Assembly: GCA_036752905.1 (NCBI GenBank)
Contig: DAIORT010000003.1
Span: 1 to 64,000 of the forward strand
Length of the DNA stretch: 64,000 nucleotides
Origin: UBA4877 sp002399345
GTDB taxonomy: Bacteria > Bacillota > Thermoanaerobacteria > Thermoanaerobacterales > UBA4877
Reading direction: 5' to 3'
In this document: positions 1 to 8,203 of the stretch, one piece after another
Position numbering within the stretch: position 1 is the stretch's first letter
Layout of the letters: every line of letters begins with the position of its first letter
The notes under the pieces: model-generated
What the model was told of the DNA's origin: nothing
The model's database searches: none
What the model saw: the letters and a program-made list of their open reading frames with translations, nothing else
Position numbers and translations under genes: made by a program

Positions 1-111
1 ATTATGTATAATTGAGATAACGTTATTTTACATAATATAATTTCTATGGGTTAGCATATTTTAACATATAATTTAAGGCCGGCATATTAGCTAATTTAAT
101 TGCCACTCATC

Positions 112-142
112 GTTAAGAAAGGAAGGCTATATAGCCTTCCTT
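112..142 (-). terminator. Rho-independent terminator overlapping the murQ stop
   Basis: A perfect 9-bp stem (119-127 with 134-142) closes a 6-base loop. On the minus strand it is followed by a T-rich run. The murQ stop codon (127-129) lies at the stem/loop junction, so the hairpin serves the end of murQ. The AT-rich 1-111 beyond it shows no gene. Confidence 0.75.
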
Positions 143-1014
143 ATAAACCCATCAGCCTTCTTAAGTTCTTGCCCAGCCTGTTCTTTAGTTATGTCCTTCA
201 ATAACATAAGTATCGCCGTCTTTACATTATTCCCCGACTCCTCCAACGCTGTCTTTGCTGATTCTTCCGTAGAATCCGTAGCAATTCGTACAATGTTTAT
301 TGCCCTGGCCTTAAGCTTTTCATTGCTTGGCTTCATGTCCACCATAAGGTTTGTATAAACCTTGCCCAGCTTTATCATGGAGGCTGTGGAAATCATATTT
401 AGCACCATTTTCTGAGCAGTGCCTGCTTTCATACGGGTAGAACCGGTCACGGCCTCCGGCCCGACCTCCGGTGCTATCATGACATCGGCCAGGCCTTCCA
501 TCTCGCTGCCCTTATTGCATGCTATGCCGACCGTACCGCAACCGATGCCTCTTCCGTACTCCATCGCTCCGAGTGCGTAGGGAGTCCTGCCGCTGGCCGC
601 TATACCGACAACAATGTCCCCGCCGGTGACGTTATGTGCAATGAGATCTGTTTTGCCCTGCTTCCTGTCATCCTCCGCACCCTCAATGGATGAATACAAG
701 GCTTTTGTCCCCCCGGCTATCACCCCCTGGAAAAGCTCGGGGCTTACACCATATGTAGGGGGGCACTCGGAGGCATCAAGTGTCCCCAGTCTGCCGCTTG
801 TTCCGGCACCCACATAAAAGACCCTCCCCCCGTGCCTTATAGACTGTACCACCATATCGACGGCTTTCGCCACATGCGGCAGTTCACTCTCTACAGCCAA
901 GGCTACCTTCTTGTCCTCATTGTTTATTTTCTTCAATATATTTTCAGTATCCAGCATATCGATATCCATCGTATCGGGATTTCTGCTTTCTGTCTTAAGG
1001 CTTTTTAAGTCCAA
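127..1014 (-). CDS. murQ: N-acetylmuramic acid 6-phosphate etherase MurQ
   Basis: MurQ cleaves the D-lactyl ether of MurNAc-6-phosphate to give GlcNAc-6-phosphate, feeding cell-wall sugar recycling in the cytoplasm. The 295-residue protein has the usual family length. A SIS sugar-phosphate fold starts around the GAGTSGRLG motif at residues 69-77, and Glu83 (in ASEC) and Glu114 (in EGAEDD) fall at the positions of the catalytic glutamates known from E. coli MurQ. It is the last gene of a minus-strand cluster with nagA, nagB and a mannose-family PTS, which fits conversion of its product by NagA and NagB. The gap to the preceding IIB gene holds a decayed gene fragment, so it may be transcribed with the PTS operon or from its own promoter. 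The family call is very secure. Confidence 0.97.
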   Translation of the reverse strand: MDLKSLKTESRNPDTMDIDMLDTENILKKINNEDKKVALAVESELPHVAKAVDMVVQSIRHGGRVFYVGAGTSGRLGTLDASECPPTYGVSPELFQGVIAGGTKALYSSIEGAEDDRKQGKTDLIAHNVTGGDIVVGIAASGRTPYALGAMEYGRGIGCGTVGIACNKGSEMEGLADVMIAPEVGPEAVTGSTRMKAGTAQKMVLNMISTASMIKLGKVYTNLMVDMKPSNEKLKARAINIVRIATDSTEESAKTALEESGNNVKTAILMLLKDITKEQAGQELKKADGFIRKAI

Positions 1015-1163
1015 TCATACCGCTCCTTTCCCGCTTATAATAGTGCCCATCGCTATATTATTTATATATCCCCTGAGCCGCAGAAGCTTTTGATTTTCCC
1101 GCGAGGGATAAGCGGCAATGCCCACTCACGCAGGCAACCAGTATGTATGGGTCAGGAACCTAA

Positions 1164-1289
1164 TTACAGTCGTGCCCTCATGCCGTAATCTGCCAGTATA
1201 TCCTTCACCTGTCCCGTAGCCTGGTCTCTCCATTTTCCATCAAAAACATAATGGCGGTTGTGATAGCCACCAGGAAACCCACTCTGCGT
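1164..1289 (-). pseudogene. C-terminal remnant of an unidentified gene
   Basis: Directly after the PTS IIB stop, the minus strand carries 41 codons in one frame with protein-like composition (it includes GYHNRHYVFDGKW and QVKDILADYG) ending in TAA at 1164-1166. There is a stop immediately upstream and no start codon. This looks like the tail of a gene whose 5' part was deleted. I do not recognise the family. Its place between IIB and murQ suggests a lost sugar-metabolism gene. The stretch 1015-1163 holds nothing I can name. Confidence 0.4.
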
Positions 1290-1299
1290 TTATCAAGCA

Positions 1300-1785
1300 T
1301 TATAATAGACCCTTTATAATGTCCATAAAATTATTCTCCGGTTCATCAGGAATCATCCTTGCCGTCATCTTTACTCCCATAGAATGTAATTTTTTAAATA
1401 TCTCAACATCATCCCCGGTGACGTTCACAGACCTCTTTACCCGGGTGGCCCCCTCTTTATAAGCCATATTACCCACGTTTAACTCCGGAATATCTATACC
1501 GGCCTCTATTAGGCGCAAACAGTCCTTGGGCATCTTAAATATCATAAAGACCTTATCTTTGTCATATCTGCCAGATTTTATCCTCTTTACGGCCTCATCC
1601 ACAGTAAGCACGGACAGCCTAACTCCCGGGGGTGTCGCCATCTTTAAAACACTTTTTTGTATATCACTCTTTGACGCTTCATCATTTACTACCATTATCC
1701 TGGAAGCCCCAAGCGAATTGCACCATACTGTAGCCACCTGGCCATGTATGAGTCTCTCGTCAATCCTGACATGAATAATAGCCAT
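1300..1785 (-). CDS. PTS system mannose/fructose/sorbose-family IIB component
   Basis: Cytoplasmic phosphocarrier of a mannose-family phosphotransferase system. It takes phosphate from IIA and passes it to the sugar during uptake by IIC/IID. The 161 residues open with the family signature RIDERLIHGQV, in which His14 is the phosphorylation site. The gene is last of the four PTS genes (IIA, IIC, IID, IIB) downstream of a sigma-54 promoter. Substrate cannot be read from the sequence. Neighbouring nagA, nagB and murQ suggest an amino sugar such as GlcNAc, GlcN or a MurNAc derivative (inference). Confidence 0.93.
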   Translation of the reverse strand: MAIIHVRIDERLIHGQVATVWCNSLGASRIMVVNDEASKSDIQKSVLKMATPPGVRLSVLTVDEAVKRIKSGRYDKDKVFMIFKMPKDCLRLIEAGIDIPELNVGNMAYKEGATRVKRSVNVTGDDVEIFKKLHSMGVKMTARMIPDEPENNFMDIIKGLL

Positions 1786-1807
1786 ATATCGTCCTCCAAG
1801 TATTATC

Positions 1808-2620
1808 TTATCCCAATATCTTTAGATTATATAATACCACACCGAGAATCAAAAGGAAAATAATGAGTTTAGTTGAATTAAATCCTTTTTTGCCTAAAAG
1901 CCAGTATGAAATTAAAACTATAGCAACAGGCACCATCGACGGCATTATAGTGTCAAGCATCTCCTGTAGCTTAAATTCAACATCGCCGTTCTTAAATACC
2001 AGTGGTACATTGGCCGTCACCACAGTCGGGGCCAGACCGCCTATAACCGTAAGCCCCAGTATGGAAGCACCCTCCGTAAGCTCCTTGAGCTGACTTGCAA
2101 AGTCCAGAGCAATCTTTCTGCCCTGCTGATAACCCAGCATGGTGAATTCATACCTAACCCAGCATATAGCTATAGCCGGTATAATAGGTATCAAAGCACC
2201 TATAACATTTCCCTGCAATGCCATATAGGACGCAATGCTGAACACCAGCGACCTGTAGATAGCCACAAACACAGTGTCTCCTATACCGGCGAAGGGACCC
2301 ATCATGCCTGTCTTGATTGCACTAATCGTCTCCTCATTCTCCAGGCCGTATTCCTCCTCGATTGCTATATCCGCTCCCACAATGAGGTGTGACATGGCGG
2401 GTGTGGTATTGAAAAGCTGCAGATGAAGCTTAAGGGCCTTTGACATCTCCTCTTTTGTTTTATAAAGCTTTTTAAGTGCGGGTATAATGGAATAACAATA
2501 GCCGAGTCCCTGCATGCTCTCGTAGTTCCATCCCAACTGTAATCCAAGTAGATTTCTCCAGAATACTTTTACAAGATCTCTTTTGGTTATTTTCTTTCCG
2601 GTTTGGGCTTCAGTCATCAA
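1808..2620 (-). CDS. PTS system mannose/fructose/sorbose-family IID component
   Basis: Membrane partner of IIC in the mannose-family permease. The 270-residue protein shows the IID pattern: an N-terminal cytoplasmic part containing WNYESMQGLGY, the conserved MGPFAGIGDT segment near the middle, and hydrophobic segments at the C-terminus (for example near residues 235-268). It overlaps the end of the IIC gene by 11 bp, so the two are translationally coupled, and IIB follows after 22 bp. Together IIC and IID form the translocation unit for a sugar that the nagA/nagB/murQ neighbours suggest is an amino sugar. Confidence 0.94.
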   Translation of the reverse strand: MMTEAQTGKKITKRDLVKVFWRNLLGLQLGWNYESMQGLGYCYSIIPALKKLYKTKEEMSKALKLHLQLFNTTPAMSHLIVGADIAIEEEYGLENEETISAIKTGMMGPFAGIGDTVFVAIYRSLVFSIASYMALQGNVIGALIPIIPAIAICWVRYEFTMLGYQQGRKIALDFASQLKELTEGASILGLTVIGGLAPTVVTANVPLVFKNGDVEFKLQEMLDTIMPSMVPVAIVLISYWLLGKKGFNSTKLIIFLLILGVVLYNLKILG

Positions 2621-3377
2621 TATCTCCTCCCTCCGACTGGGCCTTTAAGTCATTTTTAAGGTAGAGATAAGCAGCAGCTATAGCAAAACCGATCAATGCT
2701 ATACCGATAAGGCTCATCTTAAGATACGCAGCCAAAACAAACCCTATTATCATGAAAGGGTAAAACTTCTTTAACGGTAAATATCTCATTAGTATCGCTA
2801 TACCCATGGCGGGAAGTATACCGCCGGCCACCTTAAGGCCGCCCATCAGCCATTGAGGCAGGTAGTTCGTTATAGCGCTGACCACCTCATTACCAAAGTA
2901 CAGGCCCAAAAACACAGGAAGCGCCCTGCTAAGGCCCCAGGGTATAATGCCCAAAATGTTCATCCTGGATACCCCGTCTGCATCCCCTTCATCTGCATAC
3001 CTGCCGGCCTTATGCAGAAAATATACGTTGATCATCCTGGTGAGAATATCAAGCTGTGTGAGTAACAGCCCGATAGGCAATGCAATACCTATGGCAAACT
3101 CTACATCCTGACCCGAAATTATTGCAAATGCAGTACCCATTATAGCAGCCGACATAAAATCAGGTACCGTGGCCCCTCCGTATGTGTTCACACCCAAAAC
3201 CATTAACTGTAGTGTAGCACCCACCGTGAGCCCCATTTGTACATTGCCCAGTACGAGACCGGTGAAAAAGCCCGACATGAGAGGAAACCCAATGGAAAGC
3301 TGAAGGCTCAAAGCATCCGGCTGGGCAATAAAAGCATATGCTGATAAAAGCAAAATCTGCCAAAGTGCAATGTGCAT
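2610..3377 (-). CDS. PTS system mannose/fructose/sorbose-family IIC component
   Basis: Integral membrane sugar channel of the mannose-family PTS. The 255 residues are mostly hydrophobic with several predicted membrane segments and the family-typical stretch around GLVLGNVQMGLTVGATLQL near residues 40-58. It sits 13 bp downstream of IIA and its 3' end overlaps IID by 11 bp, so the whole set is one operon. The C-terminal tail is acidic and cytoplasmic in character. The substrate is not evident from the sequence. Confidence 0.94.
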   Translation of the reverse strand: MHIALWQILLLSAYAFIAQPDALSLQLSIGFPLMSGFFTGLVLGNVQMGLTVGATLQLMVLGVNTYGGATVPDFMSAAIMGTAFAIISGQDVEFAIGIALPIGLLLTQLDILTRMINVYFLHKAGRYADEGDADGVSRMNILGIIPWGLSRALPVFLGLYFGNEVVSAITNYLPQWLMGGLKVAGGILPAMGIAILMRYLPLKKFYPFMIIGFVLAAYLKMSLIGIALIGFAIAAAYLYLKNDLKAQSEGGDIDD

Positions 3378-3390
3378 AAATTACCCTCCT

Positions 3391-3807
3391 TTATTTTTTC
3401 ATAATATTTGTCATCTCTTCAAACACATCCTTGATGCCACTCATACCGACCTCCAAAAGATGATTTTTTAGCTCATCCGCATCTTCTATAGAGGCCGTTG
3501 CAAACTCCAGAACCATCCCCAGGTTAAACCCGCTTATAAGCCTAATCCTGTCATTCCCGAAAAGCTCCGCAGCTGCAGAATTCGACGGCGTACCGCCGAT
3601 AAGGTCCACCATAACAATTATGTTGCCGTTATCACCGATCTTACCTATCACCTCCTTGAGTTTCTCATTCAGGCCTGCCAAGCCGCCAGAGGCATCCATG
3701 GACACCGTATATGCACGATCTATATTCCCAACAATCATCTGTGCACTCTTCAGCGTTTCCTCAGCCATCTTCCCATGGCTTACCAGAACCAATGCTGCTT
3801 TACTCAA
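3391..3807 (-). CDS. PTS system mannose/fructose/sorbose-family IIA component (TTG start)
   Basis: Soluble phosphocarrier that accepts phosphate from HPr and hands it to IIB. The LVSHG motif holds the phospho-accepting histidine and the later VDLIGGTPSN segment is typical of the EIIA-Man fold. I chose the TTG at 3807 as the start because an AGGAGG ribosome site lies eight bases before it. The longer GTG-initiated reading from 3816 would begin inside that site. The product is about 138 residues, normal for the family. It is the first gene after the sigma-54 promoter at 3871-3886, so it leads the IIA-IIC-IID-IIB operon. Confidence 0.92.
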   Translation of the reverse strand: MSKAALVLVSHGKMAEETLKSAQMIVGNIDRAYTVSMDASGGLAGLNEKLKEVIGKIGDNGNIIVMVDLIGGTPSNSAAAELFGNDRIRLISGFNLGMVLEFATASIEDADELKNHLLEVGMSGIKDVFEEMTNIMKK

Positions 3808-3844
3808 TAGCTGCACCTCCTGACCCGATTAAGTATTGTAAAAA

Positions 3845-3908
3845 CCTTTTATGAGGGCACCAAGGTATATAGCAAAAAACATACCAAATATTGTGTCTTC
3901 ATAAAAGG
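3845..3908. repeat. 10-bp inverted repeat flanking the sigma-54 promoter
   Basis: CCTTTTATGA at 3845-3854 is perfectly complementary to TCATAAAAGG at 3899-3908. The arms bracket the -24/-12 promoter. A second, overlapping pairing is possible between AAAACCTTT (3841-3849) and AAAGGTTTT (3917-3925). It may be a regulator site or a structured leader. I cannot tell which. Confidence 0.4.
3871..3886 (-). promoter_or_regulatory. Sigma-54 (-24/-12) promoter of the PTS operon
   Basis: On the minus strand the sequence reads TGGTATG-TTTT-TTGCT. This matches the RpoN consensus, with the invariant GG and GC exactly ten bases apart. It lies 64 bp upstream of the IIA start, and the gene just upstream encodes a LevR-type sigma-54 activator. 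Transcription would start near 3860. Confidence 0.85.
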
Positions 3909-3998
3909 CTTAGTTTAAAGGTTTTGAATCCATAAATATACAATCCAATGCACTAATATATAAATATAAGTGAAAACCAATACTGTATAAGACTCTGT

Positions 3999-6734
3999 TT
4001 ATTTTACAATTTCTCCTATTATTTTCAGTTCGTCGCCCTCTAACACGATGCCGTAATCATCATAGACAGCCTTTACAAGAGGTCCGGCGTTGGTTGTTTT
4101 CCCATCGGCACGGCCGGAAAATTTCATTCTTTCTATCGCATAGGCTATATGCATAGTAAAAAGAGTATACATGTGGTTATCCATCGCGATACCATATTCC
4201 TTTTCTACTATGGCTGCATATTTATCAAGAAAAGGCATCATTTTCTTACCTGAAAAAAAATTGAGGTTATCATCCAGCGCATCCATAATCGCCCCATACA
4301 CCACTGTCCTGTCCTCATCCTTTATATCCGTCTTTACATGTGGATTGCCCGAGACCAGGCCGAGCACCTTATCCAGGCCGTTGCCCGTCACAAACTCCAC
4401 CAGGCCTATGAAGGGCGCATACGGTATATGGGGGTTTATACTCCCAGCAACAGCCGCTATATCACGATCCCCTGCAATTCTTTTTATATTGTCGGCAGCT
4501 TTCTCCATGTCACCTATACTAAACTCTATAACGTCCACACCCACGATATTATTCTTTTTTAGCGCCCTCTCAATTATGTCCTTAAGGTATACGGCCGTTC
4601 CTTCCCCGGTGCTGCACACGGTAAATACCACTTTATCCCCACGCCCGGCTCCTTTTATCTCCTTTGATGTAGCGGATATCAAATTCTTCTCTAATTCCAA
4701 CACAGAACGCGCCACATCATACAGGGTGGAATAAGGCGCCATGGAACGGTGAGCCGCCTCTATCAGTGCAGGTGTACTCACATTATCAATGGTAACTATT
4801 TTTTTGCCTGTTCTCCGGGCTATTTCTTCTCCGAACACCTTAAGAGAACCCATATCGACCATGAGCAAAATCCCGCTGCCTTCGTCTATATCCCGGGCCA
4901 GGCCGGCCGCTCTCTCCAGTATGTCCTCGGGATCATCCTCCAGGTCCATATCTATGGCCTTTACATGGTCCGTCCGTAAAAGCTCGTTTACCACATCCGC
5001 CATTCCGGTAGCCGTGCCCTTGCCGTGAGCTATCACCATGACGCCTATTTTCCTAGGTGTTTCCTCACCATTGGTAAGGTAGAGTATCATACTTATAAAA
5101 CCCGATTCATAGTCCGGGATATCCCTCTTAAGCAGATTTTTAAGCCTTACCACTATATAACTGGCAACACCAAATTCCTGCGGGTGTCCCTTTTTGATTT
5201 CTTCCATATTTATGGGGCCCACCTTGTTCTTCCTTATAAACATGGAATTGATATGGAAAGCCAATGCCACGAGAGTATCCTCTTTAATGTAGTAACCGTA
5301 CTTTTCCTGCACCTCTTCCGTAATTATCTTGAGGCTGCTTATAATATCGGCACTTAAAAACCGAGCCAGCTCCTGTTCCTTTAATCCTATGGAGAGTATG
5401 CCTTCCCTATACCTTAGCAGTACCTCCTCCAGATCCTTGAGCAACCTGTCCGTCATCTCCGTCTTGGTCAGATGGCTGCGTCTATATTCCGCGATTCTTT
5501 CATCAAGGTACTCATATACCTCCATGGAAAAATCGTAGGGGTCCTGCCCTTTCGTTTGTATTTCATAGGACGCGCCGTTGAACACATAATCCCCATAGGC
5601 TAATATTTTTTCGCCCTTCCTCTTCTCACTGCCCGGCATAAAGGCCGCCGACCTTATTCCCTCCGGCAGATAGTCCAGCGTCACCCTCATCTCATCCTGA
5701 TTAATTAGATAGTCCAGGTACGCCCGGGAGGATATGAGCTCAATATCCGACTTGAGCTCACCCACGTTACCTGTTGGCTTATATAGCAGCAGCGAAAGCA
5801 TTGCATCATGCGCAACCCTTACAGGCTGCCCCACTCTCTTGGCTTCCTTATTAAAGAAATCGGAAATGATCTTTAATTTTTCCTTGCTGCCCCTCTCCTT
5901 CAGAGAAGGAAGTTTGATCATGATGGGAAAACGCCGCAAAAACGTCTCCAAAAGAACTGTCTTAGGTTCCTGAGTGGTCGCCGCGATTATGAGTATGTCC
6001 GCTTTTCTCTCCGAGACATCTCCCAACCTCCTGTATTCACCCCGGTCAATGATGTTAAACAGCATTTCCTGGCCTTCCGGCGGTAGCCGGTGTACCTCGT
6101 CCAAAAACAGCACCCCGCCCTCCGCCTTTTCTATGAGGCCGGATCTGTCCACATCACTTCCGGTATACGACCCCCGGGCACTGCCAAAGAGTATAGACAT
6201 AAGCAGCTGCGGATTATTGGAATAATCGGCACAGTTAAATACCACATAGGGGGCATCCCTTTTTATAATCCCGTTGTCTTTGGCGAAGAGATACATATGC
6301 TCGGCAAATATAGTCTTACCCGTGCCGGTTTCTCCCTGTATGAGCGTGGCCAGGCCTTTGGGCGGATAGAGCATGGCAGCCTGGGCCTGTTTAATAAAAG
6401 GAAACAGACTGCCGTCGTAGCCCACCATATCGGCAAAGATACCCATATTTATTTTATCCGCCGGCTTTTTTCTTCTCTCCCTGCCGGCAGTCATGCCATG
6501 CTCATCCGCCCAGTCATAGGTGAGATAAAGAGTTGGCCGGCCCTCTATCTTGAATACCCTGCCTTCCCTGAAGAGAACGTTTAAGTCTGCAGACACATTA
6601 TTCCTTTTAAGTCCTAGGTGCGACGCTATATAAGATGCTGAAAAACCGACTTCTTTACTTAAATTTTTTTCTTTTATTTTGTGGCATTCATCATCGAGAA
6701 ATCGGTAAACCTTTTCCTTCCTAAGCATATTCAT
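3999..6734 (-). CDS. LevR-type sigma-54-dependent PTS regulator (AAA+, PRD, EIIA/EIIB domains)
   Basis: Activator that opens sigma-54 promoters and is tuned by PTS phosphorylation. The 911 residues show, in order: an N-terminal winged helix (about 1-75), an AAA+ domain (about 100-345) with Walker A GETGTGKT (134-141) and Walker B VLFLDE (208-213), a first PRD with His493, an EIIA-Man-like domain with His570 (VIAHGKG), an EIIB-like domain (about 700-790, CSTGEGT), and a second PRD with His862. The sigma-54 contact loop reads GSYTGS at 188-193 rather than the usual GAFTGA. It most likely controls the adjacent PTS operon through the promoter at 3871-3886. The inducer is unknown. Confidence 0.95.
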   Translation of the reverse strand: MNMLRKEKVYRFLDDECHKIKEKNLSKEVGFSASYIASHLGLKRNNVSADLNVLFREGRVFKIEGRPTLYLTYDWADEHGMTAGRERRKKPADKINMGIFADMVGYDGSLFPFIKQAQAAMLYPPKGLATLIQGETGTGKTIFAEHMYLFAKDNGIIKRDAPYVVFNCADYSNNPQLLMSILFGSARGSYTGSDVDRSGLIEKAEGGVLFLDEVHRLPPEGQEMLFNIIDRGEYRRLGDVSERKADILIIAATTQEPKTVLLETFLRRFPIMIKLPSLKERGSKEKLKIISDFFNKEAKRVGQPVRVAHDAMLSLLLYKPTGNVGELKSDIELISSRAYLDYLINQDEMRVTLDYLPEGIRSAAFMPGSEKRKGEKILAYGDYVFNGASYEIQTKGQDPYDFSMEVYEYLDERIAEYRRSHLTKTEMTDRLLKDLEEVLLRYREGILSIGLKEQELARFLSADIISSLKIITEEVQEKYGYYIKEDTLVALAFHINSMFIRKNKVGPINMEEIKKGHPQEFGVASYIVVRLKNLLKRDIPDYESGFISMILYLTNGEETPRKIGVMVIAHGKGTATGMADVVNELLRTDHVKAIDMDLEDDPEDILERAAGLARDIDEGSGILLMVDMGSLKVFGEEIARRTGKKIVTIDNVSTPALIEAAHRSMAPYSTLYDVARSVLELEKNLISATSKEIKGAGRGDKVVFTVCSTGEGTAVYLKDIIERALKKNNIVGVDVIEFSIGDMEKAADNIKRIAGDRDIAAVAGSINPHIPYAPFIGLVEFVTGNGLDKVLGLVSGNPHVKTDIKDEDRTVVYGAIMDALDDNLNFFSGKKMMPFLDKYAAIVEKEYGIAMDNHMYTLFTMHIAYAIERMKFSGRADGKTTNAGPLVKAVYDDYGIVLEGDELKIIGEIVK

Positions 6735-6814
6735 CCCCCTTAAAAATCTTGGCAGCCCAATATACTAGCTGGATAAGGGCCGCCACAATCGGGTATAACT
6801 TTACATGTTACGCA

Positions 6815-7942
6815 TCATATCTTCTTCTCGCCGGATATATACATACCCTTGACGTTGATATCTTTATCAAACAATATTATGTCCGCTATATTTCCCTTCT
6901 TTATCTCACCCATATCATCAATGCCCAGCAGCTGAGCCGGGTTATATGAGGCCATCCTTACCGCCTCCGGTAGTGTAACCCCAAGATGATGCATTGCGTT
7001 ATATACAGCCCTGTCCAATGTAATGGTGCTGCCGGCTATGGTTCCGTTTTTTAGTTTGGCCTGGCCGCCCTTTACCGTCACCTGCTGTCCTCCCAGGTCA
7101 TAGACCCCGTCATCCATACCGGCGGCTCTCAGGGAATCCGTTATCAGTATAGATTTTTCTACACCTTTTATCTTGAGAAGGGTACGTAAAGCCGCAAAGT
7201 GCACGTGCACACCATCCGCAATCATCTCTGCAAATATATCGCTGTCAAAGACCGCTCCTAAAGCCCCCGGCTCCCGGTGGTGTAGCCCTTTCATCCCGTT
7301 ATAGGTGTGGGTTGAGCTTACAACGCCTGCATCAATACCTTTCATTGCCTCGTCATATGTGGCGTTGGTATGTCCCATGGATACATCTACTCCCTTGTCC
7401 GATATCTCCTTAATGAATGCTATAGCACCATCTGTTTCCGGTGCAATTGTAATAAGTCTTACTATATCTTCATATCCGCCGCATAGTTTTTTGAATTCTT
7501 CCATGGAGGGTTTTTGTATATATTCCTCCGGCTGAGCACCTTTATGCTCAACGGATATAAAAGGGCCTTCCATATGCAGTCCTAGAAGCTTTGCTCCTTC
7601 AACCTTTCCTATGGACTTAGCCGCATTCACAACAGCATTCTTTATATTATCCTCGGACATAGTCATGGTTGTGGCAAGAAAACGGGTGACCCCGCTAGGC
7701 ATAAGGGCTGCGGATATACCGTTCAGCGCTTCAAAGCTTGCGTCCATGGCGTCATAGCCTTTCCTGCCATGCATGTGTGTCTCTATAAAACCGGGTGATA
7801 CATACATTCCTCCGGCATCCACCTTTTTTATAAATCCGGGAACCGAGTCCGTTATATCGGCTATTCTGTCCCGGTCGACTATTACCGCCTTGCCGACTAT
7901 ACTGTCTCTTAAGACCACATTACCGTTTGTTATAGCAAACAT
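6815..7942 (-). CDS. nagA: N-acetylglucosamine-6-phosphate deacetylase NagA
   Basis: Removes the acetyl group from GlcNAc-6-phosphate to give glucosamine-6-phosphate, the step between MurQ and NagB. The amidohydrolase barrel is complete in 376 residues: HxH metal motif (His56, His58), metal-ligand Glu125 in LHMEGPF, His191 and His212, and the catalytic Asp269 in LITDS. I start at the ATG at 7942, preceded by a G-rich ribosome site. An upstream in-frame ATG at 7981 would add 13 residues with no family support. The gene lies between ptsI and the levR-type regulator on the same strand. Confidence 0.97.
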   Translation of the reverse strand: MFAITNGNVVLRDSIVGKAVIVDRDRIADITDSVPGFIKKVDAGGMYVSPGFIETHMHGRKGYDAMDASFEALNGISAALMPSGVTRFLATTMTMSEDNIKNAVVNAAKSIGKVEGAKLLGLHMEGPFISVEHKGAQPEEYIQKPSMEEFKKLCGGYEDIVRLITIAPETDGAIAFIKEISDKGVDVSMGHTNATYDEAMKGIDAGVVSSTHTYNGMKGLHHREPGALGAVFDSDIFAEMIADGVHVHFAALRTLLKIKGVEKSILITDSLRAAGMDDGVYDLGGQQVTVKGGQAKLKNGTIAGSTITLDRAVYNAMHHLGVTLPEAVRMASYNPAQLLGIDDMGEIKKGNIADIILFDKDINVKGMYISGEKKI

Positions 7943-8113
7943 CTTTATCCCCCCAAAATTTAATATTAAATGAATTACCATTTATATAAAGTGAAGATAC
8001 TAAATCCACAGCTTCCCCATTTGCAGGTGAATAAACTCCTAATGATCATACCCTTACATATTACAATCATTATATCATATCCAAGAACAAAGAGCGGGGG
8101 CCAAAGGCCGGAT

Positions 8114-8152
8114 TAAAAAAAAGCTGAAAGGATGATGACTCTCCCCTCAGCT
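8114..8152 (-). terminator. Rho-independent terminator after ptsI
   Basis: AGCTGA (8122-8127) pairs with TCAGCT (8147-8152), with further G/C pairing inside. On the minus strand this is followed by eight or more T. It lies about 50 bp past the ptsI stop. It separates nagB-ptsH-ptsI from nagA. Confidence 0.65.
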
Positions 8153-8203
8153 CATTTCCGCAATCGAGTAGTACACTGCAGTATAACAAAATAAAATATA
8201 TAA

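Noticed and set aside
4171..4734. Plus-strand open frame of 187 codons
   Set aside because: Antisense shadow of the LevR-type regulator. Composition is biased toward Ser/Pro as expected for a reversed coding strand.
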